This document shows positions 1-6,332 of a DNA stretch of 7,988 nucleotides, in pieces. The stretch's first letter is position 1, and each line of letters starts with the position of its first letter. Made by a program: the position numbers and the translations under genes. The stretch comes from Deltaproteobacteria bacterium. Lineage in GTDB: Bacteria > Myxococcota_A > UBA9160 > SZUA-336. Where the stretch lies: positions 1 to 7,988 of the forward strand of contig JAUXJB010000066.1 in the NCBI GenBank assembly GCA_030624945.1, in the 5' to 3' direction. The notes under the pieces were generated by a model that saw nothing but the letters and a program-made list of their open reading frames with translations, did no database searches and had not been told where the DNA came from.

Positions 1-2620
1 GCTTGGAGTCGATTCGCGAGCAGAAGTCGAACAGACTCTCGAAGGCGCCGTTCTCACGGCGATCTTCGATCATCACGTCGACCGCGCCCTCGCCCACGTT
101 CTTGACTCCCGCCAGACCGAAGCGCACTTCCCGGCCGGATTCGGCGACGCTGAACGCGGCCTCGCTCTCATTCACGCTCGGCGGCAGAATCGTGATGCCG
201 CGTCGGGCCGCATCCTTGAGGTAGCCGTCGAGCTTCCCCTGGTCTCGCCACTCGGCCGTCATGGCGGCGGCGTAGAACTCGGCGGGGAAATGCGCTTTCA
301 GGTAGGCGGTCTGGTGGGTCAGCAGCGCGTAAGCCACCGCATGCGCCTTACCAAAGCCGTAGCCCGAGAACTCGAAGATCAGGTCGAAGAGCTGGTTCGC
401 CTTGTGCTTGGGGTGACCGTTTCGGACGGCCCCCTCGACAAACTTGACCCGCTGGTTCTCCATCTCCTCGGGGATCTTCTTGCCCATGGCCTTGCGCAAG
501 AGGTCGCCCTCGCCCAGCGAGTAGCCGGCAATCTTGTTGGCGATCTGGAGGACCTGGTCCTGGTAGAGGATGACCCCGTAGGTCTCCGCCAGCACCTCCT
601 CGAGCTCCGGCAGCATGTAGCTGGACGAACGCCGGCCATGTCGTACCTCGACGAACTCCTCCACCATCCCGGATTGCAGTGGCCCCGGGCGGTACAGCGC
701 CAGAATGGGAATGAGGTCGCGCAAGTTCTTCGGCTGCAGCTTGCGCACCAGCTCTGAACAGCCGGAGGACTCCACCTGGAAGATCCCGTAGGTGCCCGCC
801 CTGCAGAGCAGCTCATAGGTGCGTGCATCCGCCAGGTCGGTCTGCGTGATGTCGAACGCGGGGTCGTAACGCGCACGCACGCGCTCCACCACGTCGTGGA
901 TGATCGTCAGGGTTCGCAGCCCTAGCAGATCGAACTTTACCAGGCCCACTTCTTCGGCAGCACGAACGTCGAACTGGACGACGACCTCCTTCGAGCGGGG
1001 GTCGCGGTAGAGCGGTGCCACCTCGAGCAGAGGCTTGGAGGAGATGACGATCCCGCCGGGATGCCTGCCGGGATTGCGGATCTGGCCCTCGAGGGACAGC
1101 GCCAGCTCCAGGAGCTCCTTGACCTGGGGCTGCCGGTCGCGCAGCTCGCGCAGCTCCCTCGACTGCGTCAGTGCCTCTGACAGCTTGATCCCGAGCGTGT
1201 CGGGGAGCAGCTTGGCCACGCGATCGACATCGGCAAAGGGCATGCCGAGCACGCGCCCGCAGTCCCGCACGGCCGCCTTGGCCTGCATCGTGCCGAAGGT
1301 GACGATTCCGGCGACCCGGAGTCCCTCGTCTCCCTGCCCGTTGTACTTGTCCTCGACGTAGCGCATCACCTCGCTGCGCCGGTTCATGCAGAAGTCGATG
1401 TCGACGTCGGGCATCGAGGGGCGCTCGGGGTTGAGGAATCGCTCGAAGGCAATCCCGTACTCGACTGGATCGACGTCGGCGATCCGCAGCGCATAGCCCG
1501 CGAGTGAGCCCGCAGCGGACCCCCGGCTGCCGACCGGAATCCCCCGTTCCCGCGCGAAGCGGATCATGTCCCAGACGATCAGGAAATAACCGGCGTAGCC
1601 CTTGCCGATGATCACCTCGAGCTCGTACCGGACACGCTCCTCGTAGGCCGCGTGCCGCTCCCCCAAGGGTTCGGCCGGGTCGAGACCCAGCCGCTCCTTC
1701 AGCCCCGCGATGACCAGGCGGCGCAGGTAGCCGTCGGCGCTCTGTCCGGCCGGCACCTGGAATTCGGGCAGCAAAGCCTGTCCGGTTTCGAGCTGGAAGT
1801 TGCAGCGCTCGGCCAGCTCGACGGAGTTGGTGACCGCCTCGGGGCAGTCGTGAAAGACGCTCAGCATCTCGTCGGCGTCCTTGACGTAGAAGCCCTCGCC
1901 ATCGAAGCGGAAGCGCTGGGGATCGTCCAGCGTCTTGCCGGTCTGCACGCACAGGAGCGCCTCGTGCGAGTGGGCGTCGTTGCAGGCCAGGTAGTGGCAA
2001 TCGTTGGTGGCGAGTGGCGGGAGACCGAGGTCCCTCCGCATGCCCAGAAGCTCTTCATTCACGCGGGCCTGGTCTGCCAGTCCGTGGCGTTGGAGCTCGA
2101 GGTAGAAGCGATCCTTGAAGATCCGGGAGTAGCTCTCGACGAGCTGCCAGGCCTCCGGGATGCGACCGCTGACGATTGCCTGGGGGATCGCTCCCGAGAG
2201 GCAGCCGGAGGTCGCGATCAACCCCTCGTTGTGCTCGCGCAGCAGCTCGAGATCAACGCGCGGCTTGTAGTAGAAGCCCTCGAGGAACCCCTTCGAGACC
2301 AGCTTGATCAGATTCCGATAGCCGCGCTCGTCCATCGCGAGCAGGATCATGTGGTTGATCCCGTTGAATCCGCCCGTCGAGGCGTCCTTCTCGAAACGGG
2401 AGCCCTGGGCGACGTAGACCTCGCAGCCGATGACCGGCTTGATGCCGACTCGCCGGCACTGCTCCTGAAACTCCACCGCTCCGAACATGTTCCCGTGATC
2501 GGTCATGGCCACGGCGGGCATTCCGAGCGCGGCGCAGCGCTCGACCAGCGCGGGAATCGGGATGGCACCGTCGAGGATCGAGTACTGCGTGTGAAGGTGC
2601 AGATGCGCAAACTTCGACAA
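1..2620 (-). CDS. dnaE: DNA polymerase III alpha subunit, N-terminal 873 codons (runs off left edge)
   Basis: This is the catalytic subunit of the replicative DNA polymerase, which acts at the fork with the sliding clamp. The frame stays open from 2620 to the edge, and the final visible codons (LFDFCSRIDSK) match the E. coli DnaE region LFDLCARTDTK, so no net frameshift is present. Residues about 1-270 form a PHP domain with HLHLHTQYS, TDHGNM and TNDCHY motifs. The palm carries PDVDIDF with catalytic Asp405 and Asp407, and KFDLLGL with Asp564. The fingers include YGFGKAHAVAYA. About 290 C-terminal residues of the usual 1,160 (helix-hairpin-helix, clamp-binding and OB regions) lie outside the window. 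I chose the TTG start because a G-rich Shine-Dalgarno-like run sits 6 nt upstream and the family's conserved N-terminus begins at once. An in-frame GTG at 2635-2633 is the alternative. It follows guaA by 41 nt with no terminator, so cotranscription is likely. Confidence 0.97.
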   Translation of the reverse strand, partial: MSKFAHLHLHTQYSILDGAIPIPALVERCAALGMPAVAMTDHGNMFGAVEFQEQCRRVGIKPVIGCEVYVAQGSRFEKDASTGGFNGINHMILLAMDERGYRNLIKLVSKGFLEGFYYKPRVDLELLREHNEGLIATSGCLSGAIPQAIVSGRIPEAWQLVESYSRIFKDRFYLELQRHGLADQARVNEELLGMRRDLGLPPLATNDCHYLACNDAHSHEALLCVQTGKTLDDPQRFRFDGEGFYVKDADEMLSVFHDCPEAVTNSVELAERCNFQLETGQALLPEFQVPAGQSADGYLRRLVIAGLKERLGLDPAEPLGERHAAYEERVRYELEVIIGKGYAGYFLIVWDMIRFARERGIPVGSRGSAAGSLAGYALRIADVDPVEYGIAFERFLNPERPSMPDVDIDFCMNRRSEVMRYVEDKYNGQGDEGLRVAGIVTFGTMQAKAAVRDCGRVLGMPFADVDRVAKLLPDTLGIKLSEALTQSRELRELRDRQPQVKELLELALSLEGQIRNPGRHPGGIVISSKPLLEVAPLYRDPRSKEVVVQFDVRAAEEVGLVKFDLLGLRTLTIIHDVVERVRARYDPAFDITQTDLADARTYELLCRAGTYGIFQVESSGCSELVRKLQPKNLRDLIPILALYRPGPLQSGMVEEFVEVRHGRRSSSYMLPELEEVLAETYGVILYQDQVLQIANKIAGYSLGEGDLLRKAMGKKIPEEMENQRVKFVEGAVRNGHPKHKANQLFDLIFEFSGYGFGKAHAVAYALLTHQTAYLKAHFPAEFYAAAMTAEWRDQGKLDGYLKDAARRGITILPPSVNESEAAFSVAESGREVRFGLAGVKNVGEGAVDVMIEDRRENGAFESLFDFCSRIDSK

Positions 2621-2642
2621 GGCGTTCCCCCCCACAGGACGC
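2621..2642 (-). promoter_or_regulatory. dnaE leader with G7 Shine-Dalgarno-like tract and weak hairpin
   Basis: Seven consecutive G residues (minus strand, 2633-2627) lie 6 nt before the TTG start and are the only candidate ribosome-binding site. The tract lies between GCGTCC (2642-2637) and GGAACGC (2628-2622). These can pair as a 4-bp stem, a one-base bulge and 2 more bp, placing most of the G tract in the loop. The pairing is short and may be chance in GC-rich DNA. Confidence 0.4.
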
Positions 2643-2661
2643 GTCGATGATAGCGACGGGC

Positions 2662-4203
2662 CTACTCCCACTCAATCGTGGCAGGAGGCTTGCTGGATAT
2701 GTCGTAGACGACCCGGTTCACGCCGGGCACTTCGTTGATCAGGCGGTTGGAGATGGCGCCAAGGAGCTCCGGCGGCAGCGGCGCCCAGTCGGCCGTCATC
2801 GCGTCGCGTGAGGTCACGCAGCGAATCGCGATCACGTGCTCGTAGGTTCGCGCATCGCCCATGACCCCGACCGCACGCACCGGGAGGAAGACCGCGAAGG
2901 CCTGCCAGAGCTTCTCGTACCAGCCTGCCCGGCGGATCTCCTCCAAGACGATGCGGTCCGACTCGCGCAGGATCGCCAGGCGCTCCTCTGTCACCTCGCC
3001 CAGCATCCGGATGGCCAGACCGGGCCCGGGGAACGGGTGGCGGCGCGAGAGCTCGCGGGGTACGCCCAGCCGGTCGGCGACCTCGCGCACCTCGTCCTTG
3101 AAGAGCTCGCGCAGAGGTTCGAGCACCTCGAGGCTCATATGCTCCGGCAGGCCGCCCACGTTGTGGTGGGTCTTGATCGTCGCGGAGGGTCCCCAGACGG
3201 AGATGGACTCGATCACGTCCGGGTAGAGCGTTCCCTGCGCCAAGAACTTGCCGTTGGGGATCCGAGCCGCCGCGCGCTCGAAAGCCTCGATGAACGTGTG
3301 GCCGATGACCACACGCTTCTTCTCGGGATCCTCGATCCCGCGCAGCCTGCGCAAGAACAGCTCGGACTCGTCGATCACCTTCAGCGGGATCTCGAGCTGC
3401 CGCTCGAAGATGTGACGGACCTCGTCGATCTCGCCCGTGCGGAGCAAGCCGTTGTCCACGCTGAAACAGTGGAGCTGATCGCCGATCGCCCGGTGGAGGA
3501 GCACCGCCACGACGGTCGAATCGACCCCGCCCGAGACTCCGCAGATCACGCTGGCCCCGCCGATCCGGGCGCGGAGCTCCGAGATCTGGGAATCGATGAA
3601 CTCCTCCATCGACCAGCTACCCGCAAGCCCCGCGATCTGACGGAGGAAGTTCTGTAGGATGCGGCTGCCGGCTTCGGTGTGGGCCACCTCGGGATGAAAC
3701 TGCAGCCCGTAGATGCTCCGCGCCCTGTCCCGCACGGCCGCGAACGGGCTGTTCGACGAGGTGCCCAGGACCTCGAATCCACGCGGGAGGCGCACGACCC
3801 GATCGCCGTGGCTCATCCAGACCACGCTCTTGGAGGGAACGCCCTCGAACAGGGGATCCGGGACGGCGACGGCCAGCTCGGCACGGCCGTATTCCTGCTC
3901 GGAGGCCGTCTCGACCAGCCCCCCGAAGTGCTGGACCAACAGCTGCATGCCGTAGCAGATTCCCAGAATCGGCACGCCCAGATCGAGGAGCGCCTCGTCG
4001 AAGGGCGGAGCGTCGTCCCGCATCACGCTGGCGGGTCCGCCAGAGAGGATCAGAGCCCGCGGCCCGAGGTCCCGAACCCGCTCGGGCTCGACCCAGGCGG
4101 GCATCACCTCGCAGTAGACGTGCTGCTCGCGAATCCGGCGGGCGATGAGCTGCGTGTACTGCGACCCGAAGTCGACGATGGCGACCCGTTCGGAGGGCTT
4201 CAC
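2662..4203 (-). CDS. guaA: GMP synthase (glutamine-hydrolysing)
   Basis: This cytosolic enzyme converts XMP, ATP and glutamine to GMP, the last step of de novo guanine nucleotide synthesis. Residues about 6-190 are a class I glutamine amidotransferase with nucleophile Cys83 in GICYGMQ, the triad partners His170 and Glu172 in FHPEV, and the SGGP loop near residue 54. An ATP pyrophosphatase domain follows, with its SGGVDS P-loop at 224-229. The C-terminal dimerisation/XMP-binding part has PGPGLAIR at 392-399 and the canonical ending [12 protein letters not shown]. At 513 residues it is full length with no missing key residue. The start is GTG, supported by AGGA 7 nt upstream and by the family's early [17 protein letters not shown] motif. 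That Shine-Dalgarno lies inside the terminal arm of the upstream fold-back repeat, which is unusual. The gene follows guaB, the preceding pathway step, and leads into dnaE. Confidence 0.98.
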   Translation of the reverse strand: MKPSERVAIVDFGSQYTQLIARRIREQHVYCEVMPAWVEPERVRDLGPRALILSGGPASVMRDDAPPFDEALLDLGVPILGICYGMQLLVQHFGGLVETASEQEYGRAELAVAVPDPLFEGVPSKSVVWMSHGDRVVRLPRGFEVLGTSSNSPFAAVRDRARSIYGLQFHPEVAHTEAGSRILQNFLRQIAGLAGSWSMEEFIDSQISELRARIGGASVICGVSGGVDSTVVAVLLHRAIGDQLHCFSVDNGLLRTGEIDEVRHIFERQLEIPLKVIDESELFLRRLRGIEDPEKKRVVIGHTFIEAFERAAARIPNGKFLAQGTLYPDVIESISVWGPSATIKTHHNVGGLPEHMSLEVLEPLRELFKDEVREVADRLGVPRELSRRHPFPGPGLAIRMLGEVTEERLAILRESDRIVLEEIRRAGWYEKLWQAFAVFLPVRAVGVMGDARTYEHVIAIRCVTSRDAMTADWAPLPPELLGAISNRLINEVPGVNRVVYDISSKPPATIEWE

Positions 4204-4204
4204 C

Positions 4205-4372
4205 CTAGTGTCCTGTTCCGGGAGTGCGCTCGCATTCTCGGCGGCCGATGCATCCGCGCGCGCGGCGTTGCGCTCGCTCGACGAATCTACGGATTCGCCT
4301 CCCTCGCGCGCCTTGCGAGCCCGGCGCCTCGACCGCGAGAATTGCGTCGGAACTCCCGGAACAGAACACTAG
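4205..4372. repeat. 168-bp fold-back element (MITE-like) filling the guaB-guaA spacer
   Basis: The outer arms, 4205-4225 and 4352-4372, are inverted copies matching at 20 of 21 positions, and the one mismatch becomes a G-U pair in RNA. Pairing resumes inside them with small bulges (about 4226-4250 against 4327-4351), so roughly 38 pairs could form over 46-nt arms. The apex has its own inverted repeat, CGAATC-TACG-GATTCG (4282-4297). Both ends are CTAG. The left end stops 1 nt before the guaA GTG, and the right end includes the guaB TAG. No open reading frame of its own is evident. The shape fits a non-autonomous transposon relic: TA (IS630/mariner-like) or CTAG (YTAR, IS5-type) could be the target duplication. 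No U-run follows either side, so it is not a typical intrinsic terminator. The mobile origin is inference; the repeat itself is plain in the sequence. Confidence 0.8.
4211..4214 (-). promoter_or_regulatory. guaA Shine-Dalgarno (AGGA) within a stem
   Basis: AGGA lies 7 nt before the guaA GTG codon and supports that start. All four bases belong to the terminal inverted-repeat arm of the fold-back element, so they would be base-paired if the transcript folds fully. This makes guaA translation potentially sensitive to that fold or to ribosomes finishing guaB. Confidence 0.65.
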
Positions 4373-5838
4373 TCGTCGAGCCAGTAGTTGGGGGGTTCTT
4401 CGGTGATGATGACGTCGTGCGGGTGCGACTCGCGCAGGCCGGCGGCCGTGATCCGCAGGAAGCGCGCGCGCTCGACGAGCTCCTCCAGGTTGGCAGCGCC
4501 GACGAGACCCAGCCCGGAACGGACCCCGCCCAGCAGCTGGTAGATGCTGTTGGAGAGCGGACCCCGATGCGCCACGCGCGCTTCCACCCCCTCGGGCACC
4601 AGCTTCGCAGCCTCTTCCACATCCTCCTGGAAGTAGCGGTCCCGGGCCCCTTGGCGCATGGCCGAGAGCGAGCCCATCGCCCGGTATACCTTGTAGGAAC
4701 GTCCACCTTGCAGCACGACGTCGCCCGGACTCTCGTCGGTACCGGCAAACAGCGACCCGATCATCACACAGCTCGCTCCCGCGGCGAGAGCCTTGGTGAT
4801 GTCCCCGGAGTACTTGATCCCCCCGTCGGCAATCAGCGGGATCCCGTGCCGCTTGCAGACCTCCGCAGCATCCAGGATCGCTGTGAGCTGCGGGATCCCG
4901 ACACCCGTAATGACTCGCGTCGTGCAGATCGAGCCCGGACCTACGCCGCAGCGCACGGCGGCGACCTTCGCCTTGATCAGGGCCTCGGCGCCCTCGGCGG
5001 TCGCGATATTTCCCCCGATGATCTCGGTATCGGGGAACGTCGAGTGCAGCTCATCGAGCGTGCGCAGGACCGCCTCCGCGTGGCCGTGTGAGGAGTCGAC
5101 CAGAAGGACGTCCGCCCCCGCCGCGATCAGGGCCTGGGCCCGCTCCTGGCCGTCGCGTCCGACACCCACCGCTCCGCCCACCCGCAGCCGACCGAGCGCA
5201 TCCTTGTTCGCGTGGGGGAACCGCTGGGCTTTCTCGATGTCCTTGATCGTGATCAGTCCACGGAGGTTGCCCACATCATCGGTCACCAGCAGCTTCTCGA
5301 TGCGATTCTCGTGAAGGAGCTCCTTGGCACGCTCGAGCGTGACGCCGAGCTTGACCGTGATGAGCGCTTCCCCGCTGGTCATGATGGTCGAGACGGGGCG
5401 GTCGAGCTCCTTCACGAAGCGCAGATCGCGATTGGTGACGATCCCGACCAGCTTCTCGCCACGCACGACGGGGAGGCCCGAGATCCGATTCCGGTGCATG
5501 ATGTCGAGCGCCTCGTGGATGGCCTCCTCGGGCTCCAGCGTGATGGGATCGACTATCAATCCCGACTCGGAGCGCTTGACCTTGGCGAGCTCCGCCGCCT
5601 GCGCTTCGATCCCGAGGTTCTTGTGGACGAAGCCGAGCCCGCCCTCCCGGGCCATGGTGATGGCCGTCCGGTGCTCGGTGACCGTGTCCATCGGCGAGGA
5701 GACGATCGGTGCCGTGAGGCGGATGTCCTCCGTGAGGCGCGAGGACAGGTCAACCTCGTTGGGGTGGACCGACGAGGCTCCGGGCACGAGTAGGACGTCG
5801 TCGAAGGTCAGGCCGTCTCGAAGCTGGGCCTGTGGCAA
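4369..5838 (-). CDS. guaB: Inosine-5'-monophosphate dehydrogenase
   Basis: This enzyme oxidises IMP to XMP with NAD+, the committed step of guanine nucleotide synthesis, in the cytosol as a tetramer/octamer. The TIM-barrel opening [10 protein letters not shown] is at residues 10-19. Two CBS motifs, the allosteric nucleotide-binding Bateman module, occupy about 94-205. The catalytic loop GPGSICTTR (300-308) carries Cys305, ADGG (337-340) holds the phosphate-site Asp338, and the mobile flap has Arg401-Tyr402 in DRYFQ. At 489 residues it is a normal full-length family member, ending NYWLDD. The start is TTG, chosen because GGAGG sits 7 nt upstream and the conserved barrel begins ten codons later; no ATG fits. 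A promoter-like pair lies upstream, and a perfect palindrome covers the ribosome-binding site. The stop codon TAG is part of the terminal CTAG of the fold-back repeat that separates it from guaA. Confidence 0.98.
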   Translation of the reverse strand: MPQAQLRDGLTFDDVLLVPGASSVHPNEVDLSSRLTEDIRLTAPIVSSPMDTVTEHRTAITMAREGGLGFVHKNLGIEAQAAELAKVKRSESGLIVDPITLEPEEAIHEALDIMHRNRISGLPVVRGEKLVGIVTNRDLRFVKELDRPVSTIMTSGEALITVKLGVTLERAKELLHENRIEKLLVTDDVGNLRGLITIKDIEKAQRFPHANKDALGRLRVGGAVGVGRDGQERAQALIAAGADVLLVDSSHGHAEAVLRTLDELHSTFPDTEIIGGNIATAEGAEALIKAKVAAVRCGVGPGSICTTRVITGVGIPQLTAILDAAEVCKRHGIPLIADGGIKYSGDITKALAAGASCVMIGSLFAGTDESPGDVVLQGGRSYKVYRAMGSLSAMRQGARDRYFQEDVEEAAKLVPEGVEARVAHRGPLSNSIYQLLGGVRSGLGLVGAANLEELVERARFLRITAAGLRESHPHDVIITEEPPNYWLDD

Positions 5839-5842
5839 CGGG

Positions 5843-5868
5843 GCGCCTCCAGAATGCGTTGGAGGCGC
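5843..5868. promoter_or_regulatory. Perfect 9-bp inverted repeat over guaB leader (operator or RBS hairpin)
   Basis: GCGCCTCCA (5843-5851) and TGGAGGCGC (5860-5868) are exact inverted copies separated by 8 nt. On the mRNA sense the distal arm contains the whole GGAGG Shine-Dalgarno of guaB. In transcripts read through from upstream genes, the stem would hide the ribosome-binding site. For the promoter proposed at 5869-5897, transcription would begin near 5862, inside the repeat, so the site would then work better as a protein-binding operator just downstream of the -10 box. No U-tract follows, which argues against a terminator. Confidence 0.6.
5846..5850 (-). promoter_or_regulatory. guaB Shine-Dalgarno (GGAGG)
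   Basis: GGAGG is followed by a 7-nt spacer (CGCCCCG) and then TTG at 5838-5836. It is the strongest ribosome-binding site in the window and decides the non-ATG start. It lies wholly within the 3' arm of the inverted repeat 5843-5868. Confidence 0.8.
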
Positions 5869-5897
5869 AAGTTAGGGGGACACCGCAGCGTCGTCAA
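5869..5897 (-). promoter_or_regulatory. Putative sigma70-type promoter of guaB
   Basis: On the minus strand TTGACG (5897-5892) matches the -35 consensus at 5 of 6 positions. After exactly 17 nt comes TAACTT (5874-5869), which keeps the TAnnnT core of a -10 box (3 of 6). It lies in the 65-nt gap between the upstream stop codon and guaB, where a promoter for the gua genes is expected. The -10 match is weak, so this is a candidate only. Confidence 0.45.
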
Positions 5898-5903
5898 GCG
5901 CCC

Positions 5904-6332
5904 CTAGAGAGGACTGTCTCGCCGATCGGAGACCGTGCAGCGCAGGAAGCCGGCAAACGCGCGCAGGACCCCCTCCTGCAGCGCGAGAGCGACCGAGGGG
6001 GTGTCGGAGCAGAGGCGCAAATACGCAGTGCGCGTAAGGGTGAAGAGCTGCGTCTTGCCGATCGCGTAGGCATCGCACTGCCGGTTCCCGACGATCGCCA
6101 GACTCGCCGCGCCGAGCGATTCGCCGGCGTGGAGCTCGCCTAGCTCACGTCCGTTGAGCTCGAGGCGCACCCCTCCCTCGCAGATCAGATGGAGCTCGGA
6201 CGCCTCGTCGCGGCAGTGGAAGAGCGCCTGGTCGGGCTCGAGCGTGGATTCGCTCAGGGCGTCCCCGAGGGCCTCGCGCTGCTCCTCGCTCAGCTCCTCC
6301 AGGAGCTCGAACTTTCCGAGATCGACGCTCAT
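5904..6332 (-). CDS. Stand-alone cyclic-nucleotide-binding-fold protein
   Basis: This is a 142-residue cytosolic protein with no signal peptide or membrane segment. It looks like a single cNMP-binding beta-roll: a helical N-terminus (about 1-28), strands from about 30, the cassette HAGESLGAASLAIVGNRQ (68-85), then closing strands and a C-terminal helix (about 110-130). It has no DNA-binding winged helix, kinase or channel attached, so any output must go through a partner. The cassette keeps Gly74 and Arg84, equivalent to CAP Gly71 and Arg82. Ala75 replaces the ribose-binding Glu72, and Gln85 replaces Ser83, so true cAMP or cGMP binding is doubtful. Its ATG overlaps the upstream stop in an ATGA, with GAGG 8 nt before it, so translation is probably coupled and the two products may act together. 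The partner is unknown. The fold assignment is fairly secure, the ligand is not. Confidence 0.8.
   Translation of the reverse strand: MSVDLGKFELLEELSEEQREALGDALSESTLEPDQALFHCRDEASELHLICEGGVRLELNGRELGELHAGESLGAASLAIVGNRQCDAYAIGKTQLFTLTRTAYLRLCSDTPSVALALQEGVLRAFAGFLRCTVSDRRDSPL

Noticed and set aside
813..2000. A 395-codon minus-strand frame and possible dnaE frameshift
   Set aside because: It is an Arg/Ala/Gly-rich alternate frame of dnaE. The true frame carries PDVDIDF, the nine PHP ligands and the fingers motifs continuously to the left edge.
1652..2650. A 332-codon plus-strand open frame opposite the dnaE start
   Set aside because: It is entirely antisense to the conserved PHP domain of DnaE, where selection on the minus-strand frame explains the lack of stops.
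4204..4368. Riboswitch for guanine or related ligand upstream of guaA
   Set aside because: No purine-riboswitch core (three-way junction with conserved loops) is visible; the region is explained by a simple fold-back repeat.
4205..4372. Intrinsic terminator between guaB and guaA
   Set aside because: The stem is strong but no U-tract follows on either strand, and the structure runs right up to the guaA start codon.
3679..5091. A long (470-codon) plus-strand open frame crossing the guaA-guaB junction
   Set aside because: It lies antisense to two unmistakable enzymes and runs through the spacer repeat. Its composition is what the opposite strand of GC-rich coding DNA gives, and it shows no recognisable domain.
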